Below are positions 15,462-26,355 of a stretch of DNA of 64,000 nucleotides, piece after piece. The notes beneath the pieces are model-generated. The model was not told the origin of the DNA, searched no databases, and saw only the letters and a program-made list of their open reading frames with translations. Every line of letters begins with the position of its first letter. Position 1 is the first letter of the stretch. A program made the position numbers and the translations under genes. Source of the stretch: Watersipora subatra (lineage: Eukaryota > Bryozoa > Gymnolaemata > Cheilostomatida > Watersiporidae); contig NC_088709.1 in assembly GCF_963576615.1 (NCBI RefSeq), positions 76,428,538 through 76,492,537 on the forward strand, written 5' to 3'.

Positions 15462-18400
15462 ATATATGATATGCTATGAGAGGTAGTAGTGAGCATATGA
15501 TATGTTATGAAAAGTAGTAGTGACAATATAATATATTATGAGAGGTAGTAGTGAGTGTATGATATGTTATGAGAGGCAGTAGTGAGTATATGATATGTTA
15601 TGAGAGATAGTAGTGAGTATATGATATGTTATGAGAAGTAGTAGTAAGCATATGAAATGTTATGAGAGGTAGTAGTGAGTATATGATATGTTATGAGAGG
15701 CAGTAGTGAACATATGATGTGTTATGAGAGGTAGTAGTGAGTATATGATATGTTATGAGAAGTAGTAGTGAGTATATGATATGTTATGAGAGGCAGTAGT
15801 GACTATATGATGTGTTATGAGAGGTAGTAATGAGTATATGATATGCTATGAGAAGTAGTAGTGAGTATATGATATGTTATAAGAAGTAATAGTGAATATA
15901 TGATATGTTATGAGAGGGAGTAGTAAGTATATGATATGTTATGAGAGGTAGTAGTGAGTATATGATATGTTATGAGAGGTAGTAGTGAGTATATGATATG
16001 TTATGAGAAGTAGTAGTAAGCATATGAAATGTTATGAGAGGTAGTAGTGAGTATATGATATGTTATGAGAGGCAGTAGTGAATATATGATGTGTTAAGAG
16101 AGGTAGTAGTGAGTATATGATATGTTATGAGAAGTAGTAGTGAGTATATGATATGTTATGAGAGGTAGTAGTGAGTATATGATATGCTATGAGAGGTAGT
16201 AGGGAGTATATGATATGTTATGAGAGGTAGTAGTGAGTATATGATATGTTATGAGAGGTAGTAGTGAGTATATGATATGTTATGAGAAGTAGTAGTGAGT
16301 ATATGATATGTTATGAGAGGCAGTAGTGACTATATGATGTGTTATGAGAGGTAGTAATGAGTATATGATATGCTATGAGAAGTAGTAGTGAGTATATGAT
16401 ATGTTATAAGAAGTAATAGTGAATATATGATATGTTATGAGAGGGAGTAGTAAGTATATGATATGTTATGAGAGGTAGTAGTGAGTATATGATATGTTAT
16501 GAGAGGTAGTAGTGAGTATATGATATGTTATGAGAAGTAGTAGTAAGCATATGAAATGTTATGAGAGGTAGTAGTGAGTATATGATATGTTATGAGAGGC
16601 AGTAGTGAATATATGATGTGTTAAGAGAGGTAGTAGTGAGTATATGATATGTTATGAGAAGTAGTAGTGAGTATATGATATGTTATGAGAGGTAGTAGTG
16701 AGTATATGATATGTTATGAGAGGTAGTAGGGAGTATATGATATGTTATGAGAGGTAGTAGTGAGTATATGATATGTTATGAGAGGTAGTAGTGAGTATAT
16801 GATATGTTATGAGAGGTAGTAGTGAGTATATGATATGCTATGAGAAGTAGTAGTGAGTATATGATATGTTATAAGAAGTAGTAGTGAATATATGATATGT
16901 TATGAGAGATAGTAGTGAGTATATAATATGTTATGAGAAGTAGTAGTAAGCATATGAAATGTTATGAGAGGTAGTAGTGAGTATATGATATGTTATGAGA
17001 GGCAGTAGTGAATATATGATGTGTTATGAGAGATAGTAGTGAGTATATGATATGTTATGAGAGGCAGTAGTGAATATATGATGTGTTAAGAGAGGTAGTA
17101 GTGAGTATATGATATGTTATGAGAAGTAGTAGTGAGTATATGATATGTTATGAGAGGTAGTAGTGAGTATATGATATGTTATGAGAGGTAGTAGGGAGTA
17201 TATGATATGTTATGAGAGGTAGTAGTGAGTATATGATATGTTATGAGAGGTAGTAGTGAGTATATGATATGTTATGAGAGGTAGTAGTGAGTATATGATA
17301 TGCTATGAGAAGTAGTAGTGAGTATATGATATGTTATAAGAAGTAGTAGTGAATATATGATATGTTATGAGAGATAGTAGTGAGTATATAATATGTTATG
17401 AGAAGTAGTAGTAAGCATATGAAATGTTATGAGAGGTAGTAGTGAGTATATGATATGTTATGAGAGGCAGTAGTGAATATATGATGTGTTATGAGAGGTA
17501 GTAGTGAGTATATGATGTGTTAAGAGAGGTAGTAGTGAGTATATGATGTGTTAAGAGAGGTAGTAGTGAGTATATGATATGTTATGAGAGGTAGTAGTGA
17601 GTATATGATATGTTATGAGAGGTAGTAGTGAATATATGATATGTTATGAGAAGTAGTAGTAAGCATATGAAATGTTATGGGAGGTAGTAGTGAGTATATG
17701 ATATGTTATGAGAGGCAGTAGTGAATATATGATGTGTTATGAGAGGTAGTAGTGAATATATGATATGTTATGAGAGGTAGTAGTGAGTATATGATATATT
17801 ATGAGAAGTAGTAGTGAGTATATGATATGCTATGAGAGGTAGTAGTGAGTATATGATATCTTATGAGAAGTAGTAGTGAGTATGTGATATGTTATGAGAG
17901 GTAGTAGTGAGTATATGATATGTTATGAGAGGTAGTAGTGAGTATATGATATGTTATGAGAAGTAGTAGTGAGTATATGATATGTTATGAGAGGTAGTAG
18001 TGAGTATATGATATGTTATGAGAGGTAGTAGTGAGTATATGATATGTTATGAGAAGTAGTAGTGAGTATATGATATGTTATGAGAGGCAGTAGTGAATAT
18101 ATGTGTTATGAGAGGTAGTAGTGAGTATATGATATGTTATGAGAAGTAGTAGTGAGTATATGGTATGTTATGAGAAGTGGTAGTAAGCATATGAAATGTT
18201 ATGAGAGGTAGTAGTGAGTATATGATATGTTATGAGAGGCAGTAGTGAATATATGATGTGTTATGAGAGGTAGTAGTGAATATATGATATGTTATGAGAG
18301 GTAGTAGTGAGTATATGATATATTATGAGAAGTAGTGGTGAGTATATGATATGCTATGAGAGGTAGTAGTGAGTATATGATATGTTATGAGAAGTAGTAG

Positions 18401-20018
18401 TGAGTATGTGATATGTTATGAGAGGTAGTAGTGAGTATAGGATATGTTATGAGAGGTAGTAGTGAGTATATGATATGTTATGAGAAGTAGTAATGAGTAT
18501 ATGATATGTTATGAGAGGTAGTAGTGAATATATGGTATGTTATGAGAAGTAGTAGTGAGTATATGGTATGTTATGAGAAGTAGTAGTAAGCATATGAAAT
18601 GTTATGAGAGGTAGTAGTGAGTATATGATATGTTATGAGAGGCAGTAGTGAATATATGATGTGTTATGAGAGGTAGTAGTGAATATATGATATGTTATGA
18701 GAGGTAGTAGTGAGTATATGATATATTATGAGAAGTAGTAGTGAGTATATGATATGCTATGAGAGGTAGTAGTGAGTATATGATATGTTATGAGAAGTAG
18801 TAGTGAGTATGTGATATGTTATGAGAGGTAGTAGTGAGTATATGATATGTTATGAGAGGTAGTAGTGAGTATATGATATGTTATGAGAGGTAGTAGTGAG
18901 TATATGATATGTTATTAGAAGTAGTAGTGAGTATATGATATGTTATGAGAGGCAGTAGTGAATATATGATGTGTTATGAGAGGTAGTAGTGAATATATGA
19001 TATGTTATGAGAGGTAGTAGTGAGTATATGATATATTATGAGAAGTAGTAGTGAGTATATGATATGCTATGAGAGGTAGTAGTGAGTATATGATATGTTA
19101 TGAGAAGTAGTAGTGAGTATGTGATATGTTATGAGAGGTAGTAGTGAGTATATGATATGTTATGAGAGGTAGTAGTGAGTATATGATATGTTATGAGAAG
19201 TAGTAGTGAGTATATGATATGTTATGAGAGGTAGTAGTGAGTATATGATATGTTATGAGAGGTAGTAGTGAGTATATGATATGTTATGAGAGGCAGTAGT
19301 GAATATATGTGTTATGAGAGGTAGTAGTGAGTATATGATATGTTATGAGAGGTAGTAGTGAGTATATGATATGTTATGAGAAGTAGTAGTAAGCATATGA
19401 AATGTTATGAGAGGTAGTAGTGAGTATATGATATGTTATGAGAGGCAGTAGTGAATATATGATGTGTTATGAGAGGTAGTAGTGAGTATATGATATGTTA
19501 TGAGAAGTAGTAGTGAGTATATGATATGTTATGAGAGGCAGTAGTGAATATATGATGTGTTATGAGAGGTATTAGTAAGCATATGAAATGTTATGAGAGG
19601 TAGTAGTGAGTATATGATATGTTATGAGAGGCAGTAGTGAATATATGATGTGTTATGAGAGGTAGTAGTGAGTATATGATATGCTATGAGAAGTAGTAGT
19701 GAGTATATGATATGTTATGAGAGGTAGTAGTGAGTATATGTTATGTTATGAGAGGTAGTAGCGAATATATGATATGTTATGAGAAGTAGTAGTGAGTATA
19801 TGATATGTTATGAGAAGTAGTAGTAAGCATATGAAATGTTATGAGAGGTAGTAGTGAGTATATGATATGTTATGAGAGGCAGTAGTGAATATATGATGTG
19901 TTATGAGAGGTAGTAGTGAGTATATGATATGTTATGAGAAGTAGTAGTGAGCATATGATATGTTATGAGAGGTAGTAGTGAGTATATGATATGTTATGAG
20001 AGGTAGTAGTAAGTATAT

Positions 20019-20687
20019 TGTAAAGTTTGCAAAAGCACGAAATCTACAAAAATAAACCAGTTCTTAGGATGTATACGTACAGCACTTATTATCGCTTGCC
20101 ATAAAAAATGACTGTAGAACAACTTGATTGACCTGTTTACAAAGACAATAAAACAGCTGCCTTTTCTCACGAGTCGCCAAACATTTAATGAGTTTTCCAG
20201 GCCTTTACACTCGCCATGGTGGTCGTTCAATAAACATTTTTTACTCATTTCACCTATAAACTGTCATCAGACATTATTTCGAAAGAACTACACAAAAGAC
20301 TGTCTGACACCTGGCTCGATCAAGTCAGTTGCGTGTGTGCCATTGACAAAGAAACATTATTTTAACGATATTACGGACAAGAAACTTATATGTATATTCT
20401 GGAGTATGGCAGAGGTATGTTTTGTGTTTACTTGTCTTTTATCTAATATTTCTGGTTATAACATTTGATATCAAGTAATTTACGTAACATTTTCTGCTTC
20501 AGACAGCAATTTTGCTTTAAAGATTGTGAATCAATTTGTTTTTTAAAACCTTTCAGGTTTCACGGTCGGTTGGAAATAAAGTCACAGTCAACAAAAGATC
20601 TAACCACCGTTGTACTTTGGGAAGTACTCTAAATACAAATATACACACACGCATGATAAATAACTTCTAAAGTTCAAAGAACTTTAT
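20019..20687. mobile_element. Non-satellite island, copy 3
   Basis: Third identical copy, 5226 bp beyond copy 2 and 14445 bp beyond copy 1. The satellite immediately after it first follows the copy-2 context. Further on (for example the GAGCGG unit near 22690) it matches the context after copy 1. Confidence 0.6.
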
Positions 20688-23600
20688 ATATATGATATGC
20701 TATGAGAGGTAGTAGTGAGCATATGATATGTTATGAAAAGTAGTAGTGACAATATAATATATTATGAGAGGTAGTAGTGAGTGTATGATATGTTATGAGA
20801 GGCAGTAGTGAGTATATGATATGTTATGAGAGATAGTAGTGAGTATATGATATGTTATGAGAAGTAGTAGTAAGCATATGAAATGTTATGAGAGGTAGTA
20901 GTGAGTATATGATATGTTATGAGAGGCAGTAGTGAACATATGATGTGTTATGAGAGGTAGTAGTGAGTATATGATATGTTATGAGAAGTAGTAGTGAGTA
21001 TATGATATGTTATGAGAGGCAGTAGTGACTATATGATGTGTTATGAGAGGTAGTAATGAGTATATGATATGCTATGAGAAGTAGTAGTGAGTATATGATA
21101 TGTTATAAGAAGTAATAGTGAATATATGATATGTTATGAGAGGGAGTAGTAAGTATATGATATGTTATGAGAGGTAGTAGTGAGTATATGATATGTTATG
21201 AGAGGTAGTAGTGAGTATATGATATGTTATGAGAAGTAGTAGTAAGCATATGAAATGTTATGAGAGGTAGTAGTGAGTATATGATATGTTATGAGAGGCA
21301 GTAGTGAATATATGATGTGTTAAGAGAGGTAGTAGTGAGTATATGATATGTTATGAGAAGTAGTAGTGAGTATATGATATGTTATGAGAGGTAGTAGTGA
21401 GTATATGATATGCTATGAGAGGTAGTAGGGAGTATATGATATGTTATGAGAGGTAGTAGTGAGTATATGATATGTTATGAGAGGTAGTAGTGAGTATATG
21501 ATATGTTATGAGAAGTAGTAGTGAGTATATGATATGTTATGAGAGGCAGTAGTGACTATATGATGTGTTATGAGAGGTAGTAATGAGTATATGATATGCT
21601 ATGAGAAGTAGTAGTGAGTATATGATATGTTATAAGAAGTAATAGTGAATATATGATATGTTATGAGAGGGAGTAGTAAGTATATGATATGTTATGAGAG
21701 GTAGTAGTGAGTATATGATATGTTATGAGAGGTAGTAGTGAGTATATGATATGTTATGAGAAGTAGTAGTAAGCATATGAAATGTTATGAGAGGTAGTAG
21801 TGAGTATATGATATGTTATGAGAGGCAGTAGTGAATATATGATGTGTTAAGAGAGGTAGTAGTGAGTATATGATATGTTATGAGAAGTAGTAGTGAGTAT
21901 ATGATATGTTATGAGAGGTAGTAGTGAGTATATGATATGTTATGAGAGGTAGTAGGGAGTATATGATATGTTATGAGAGGTAGTAGTGAGTATATGATAT
22001 GTTATGAGAGGTAGTAGTGAGTATATGATATGTTATGAGAGGTAGTAGTGAGTATATGATATGCTATGAGAAGTAGTAGTGAGTATATGATATGTTATAA
22101 GAAGTAGTAGTGAATATATGATATGTTATGAGAGATAGTAGTGAGTATATAATATGTTATGAGAAGTAGTAGTAAGCATATGAAATGTTATGAGAGGTAG
22201 TAGTGAGTATATGATATGTTATGAGAGGCAGTAGTGAATATATGATGTGTTATGAGAGATAGTAGTGAGTATATGATGTGTTAAGAGAGGTAGTAGTGAG
22301 TATATGATATGTTATGAGAGGTAGTAGTGAGTATATGATATGTTATGAGAGGTAGTAGTGAATATATGATATGTTATGAGAAGTAGTAGTGAGTATATGG
22401 TATGTTATGAGAAGTAGTAGTAAGCATATGAAATGTTATGAGAGGTAGTAGTGAGTATATGATATGTTATGAGAGGCAGTAGTGAATATATGATGTGTTA
22501 TGAGAGGTAGTAGTGAATATATGATATGTTATGAGAGGTAGTAGTGAGTATATGATATATTATGAGAAGTAGTAGTGAGTATATGATATGCTATGAGAGG
22601 TAGTAGTGAGTATATGATATGTTATGAGAAGTAGTAGTGAGTATGTGATATGTTATGAGAGGTAGTAGTGAGTATATGATATGTTATGAGCGGTAGTAGT
22701 GAGTATATGATATGTTATGAGAAGTAGTAGTGAGTATATGATATGTTATGAGAGGTAGTAGTGAGTATATGATATGTTATGAGAGGTAGTATTGAGTATA
22801 TGATATGTTATGAGAAGTAGTAGTGAGTATATGATATGTTATGAGAGGCAGTAGTGAATATATGTGTTATGAGAGGTAGTAGTGAGTATATGATATGTTA
22901 TGAGAAGTAGTAGTGAGTATATGGTATGTTATGAGAAGTAGTAGTAAGCATATGAAATGTTATGAGAGGTAGTAGTGAGTATATGATATATTATGAGAAG
23001 TAGTAGTGAGTATATGATATGCTATGAGAGATAGTAGTGAGTATATGATATGTTATGAGAAGTAGTAGTGAGTATGTGATCTGTTATGAGAGGTAGTAGT
23101 GAGTATAGGATATGTTATGAGAGGTAGTAGTGAGTATATGATATGTTATGAGAAGTAGTAGTGAGTATATGATATGTTATGAGAGGTAGTAGTGAATATA
23201 TGGTATGTTATGAGAAGTAGTAGTGAGTATATGGTATGTTATGAGAAGTAGTAGTAAGCATATGAAATGTTATGAGAGGTAGTAGTGAGTATATGATATG
23301 TTATGAGAGGCAGTAGTGAATATATGATGTGTTATGAGAGGTAGTAGTGAATATATGATATGTTATGAGAGGTAGTAGTGAGTATATGATATATTATGAG
23401 AAGTAGTAGTGAGTATATGATATGCTATGAGAGATAGTAGTGAGTATATGATATGTTATGAGAAGTAGTAGTGAGTATGTGATCTGTTATGAGAGGTAGT
23501 AGTGAGTATAGGATATGTTATGAGAGGTAGTAGTGAGTATATGATATGTTATGAGAAGTAGTAGTGAGTATATGATATGTTATGAGAGGTAGTAGTGAAT

Positions 23601-24689
23601 ATATGGTATGTTATGAGAAGTAGTAGTGAGTATATGGTATGTTATGAGAAGTAGTAGTAAGCATATGAAATGTTATGAGAGGTAGTAGTGAGTATATGAT
23701 ATGTTATGAGAGGCAGTAGTGAATATATGATGTGTTATGAGAGGTAGTAGTGAATATATGATATGTTATGAGAGGTAGTAGTGAGTATATGATATATTAT
23801 GAGAAGTAGTAGTGAGTATATGATATGCTATGAGAGGTAGTAGTGAGTATATGATATGTTATGAGAAGTAGTAGTGAGTATGTGATATGTTATGAGAGGT
23901 AGCAGTGAGTATATGATATGTTATGAGAGGTAGTAGTGAGTATATGATATGTTATGAGAGGTAGTAGTGAGTATATGATATGTTATGAGAAGTAGTAGTG
24001 AGTATATGATATGTTATGAGAGGCAGTAGTGAATATATGATGTGTTATGAGAGGTAGTAGTGAATATATGATATGTTATGAGAGGTAGTAGTGAGTATAT
24101 GATATATTATGAGAAGTAGTAGTGAGTATATGATATGCTATGAGAGGTAGTAGTGAGTATATGATATGTTATGAGAAGTAGTAGTGAGTATGTGATATGT
24201 TATGAGAGGTAGTAGTGAGTATATGATATGTTATGAGAGGTAGTAGTGAGTATATGATATGTTATGAGAAGTAGTAGTGAGTATATGATATGTTATGAGA
24301 GGTAGTAGTGAGTATATGATATGTTATGAGAGGTAGTAGTGAGTATATGATATGTTATGAGAAGTAGTAGTGAGTATATGATATGTTATGAGAGGCAGTA
24401 GTGAATATATGTGTTATGAGAGGTAGTAGTGAGTATATGATATGTTATGAGAGGTAGTAGTGAGTATATGATATGTTATGAGAAGTAGTAGTAAGCATAT
24501 GAAATGTTATGAGAGGTAGTAGTGAGTATATGATATGTTATGAGAGGCAGTAGTGAATATATGATGTGTTATGAGAGGTAGTAGTGAGTATATGATATGT
24601 TATGAGAAGTAGTAGTGAGTATATGATATGTTATGAGAGGCAGTAGTGAATATATGATGTGTTATGAGAGGTAGTAGTAAGCATATGAA

Positions 24690-26146
24690 ATTTTATGAGA
24701 GGTAGTAGTGAGTATATGATATGTTATGAGAGGTAGTAGTGAGTATATGATGTGTTATGAGAGGTAGTAGTGAGTATATGATATGCTATGAGAGGTAGTA
24801 GTGAGTATATGATATGTTTTGAGAGGTAGTAGTGAGTATATGATATGTTATGAGAGGTAGTAGTAAGTATATATGTTATGAAAGGTAGTAGTAAGTATAT
24901 GATATGCTATGAGAGGTAGTAGTGAGTATATGATATGTTTTGAGAGGTAGTAGTGAATATATGATGTGTTATGAGAAGTAGTAGTGAGTATATGATATGT
25001 TATGAGAGGCAGTAGTGAATATATGATGTGTTATGAGAGGTAGTAGTGAGTATATGATACGCTATGAGAAGTAGTAGTGAGTATATGATATGTTATGAGA
25101 GGTAGTAGTGAGTATATGATATGTTATGAGAGGTAGTAGTGAGTATATGATATGCTATGAGAGGTAGTAGTGAGTATATGATATGTTTTGAGAGGTAGTA
25201 GTGAGTATATGATATGTTATGAGAGGTAGTAGTAAGTATATATGTTATGAGAGGTAGTAGTGAATATATGATATGCTATGAGAAGTAGTAGTGAGTATAT
25301 GATATGTTATGAGAGGTAGTAGTGAGTATATGATATGTTATGAGAGGTAGTAGTGAGTATATGATATGCTATGAGAGGTAGTAGTGAGTATATGATATGT
25401 TTTGAGAGGTAGTAGTGAGTATATGATATGTTATGAGAGGTAGTAGTAAGTATATATGTTATGAGAGGTAGTAGTGAGTATATGATATGCTATGAGAGGT
25501 AGTAGTGAGTATATGATATGTTTTGAGAGGTAGTAGTGAATATATGATGTGTTATGAGAAGTAGTAGTGAGTATATGATATGTTATGAGAGGCAGTAGTG
25601 AATATATGATGTGTTATAAGAAGTAGTAGTGAATATATGATATGCTATGAGAAGTAGTAGTGAGTATATGATATGTTATGAGAGGTAGTAGTGAGTATAT
25701 GATATGTTATGAGAGGTAGTAGTGAGTATATGATATGCTATGAGAGGTAGTAGTGAGTATATGATATGTTTTGAGAGGTAGTAGTGAGTATATGATATGT
25801 TATGAGAGGTAGTAGTGAGTATATAATATGTTATGAGAGGCAGTAGTGAATATATGATGTGTTATAAGAAGTAGTAGTGAATATATGATATGCTATGAGA
25901 AGTAGTAGTGAGTATATGATATGTTATGAGAGGTAGTAGTGAGTATATGATATGTTATGAGAGGTAGTAGTGAGTATATGATATGCTATGAGAGGTAGTA
26001 GTGAGTATATGATATGTTTTGAGAGGTAGTAGTGAGTATATGATATGTTATGAGAGGTAGTAGTGAGTATATGATATGTTATGAGAGATAGTAGTGAGTA
26101 TATGGTGTTATGAGAGGTAGTAGTGAGTATATGATATATTATGAGG
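24690..26146. repeat. Divergent edge block of the 31-bp satellite
   Basis: This last 1.4 kb uses unit types not seen elsewhere: TATGTTTTGAGAGG (near 24816, 24936, 25185, 25398, 25510, 25766 and 26017) and a shortened unit reading AAGTATATATGTTATG. They recur in a higher-order order of several units. The block looks locally homogenised, separately from the main array. Confidence 0.7.
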
Positions 26147-26172
26147 AGCACAATTGTGTACATAATAAGTAC

Positions 26173-26355
26173 CAAAAAAACTGGTGTTCACCTTGATGGT
26201 ATGCGAGTGAGCTGATCTGGTCACGTCGTAGAATAGGTCAAGTAATGCATCCATCATCTTCCTTGCTTCGCCAGGTACAGATGACTTTGTTTTGACCATG
26301 AGGAACTTGGGATCACTTATCTTCTCAGATTCAACTATTTCTCCGTCATACTTAC
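26173..26355 (-). CDS. TRIM gene exon 9 (two possible donors)
   Basis: Acceptor TTTGGTTCTAG. Peptide KYDGEIVESEKISDPKFLM, then a helix ARKMMDALLDLFYDV, ending HTIK at a consensus donor (AAG then GTGAAC, exon start 26192). A second donor, GTACTT, lies 19 bp further and would add VNTSFF; only this one fits the phase of the exon at 1-117. Both are within about 50 bp of the satellite. Confidence 0.6.

Larger units (their letters stand above)
151..26146. repeat. 26-kb satellite array, 31-bp unit
   Basis: The unit is 31 bp: TATGTTATGAGAGGTAG followed by TAGTGAGTATATGA. By length there are about 770 units after subtracting three 669-bp islands. Common variants are GAGAAG for GAGAGG, GGCAGTAG, TATGCTATG, TTATAAG, AAGCATATGAAATG and 26-27-bp units with a short deletion. 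Rare variants recur at fixed distances, showing block duplication: ATATCTTATG at 3411, 12630 and 17856; TTAGAAG at 4470 and 13689; a GAGCGG unit at about 8245 and 22690. There are no unique spacers, so it is not a CRISPR array. It starts about 31 bp from a minus-strand splice acceptor and ends 26-45 bp from a minus-strand splice donor. Confidence 0.98.

Noticed and set aside
151..26146. CRISPR-like regular repeats
   Set aside because: The 31-bp units abut with no unique spacers, and the context is eukaryotic with introns.
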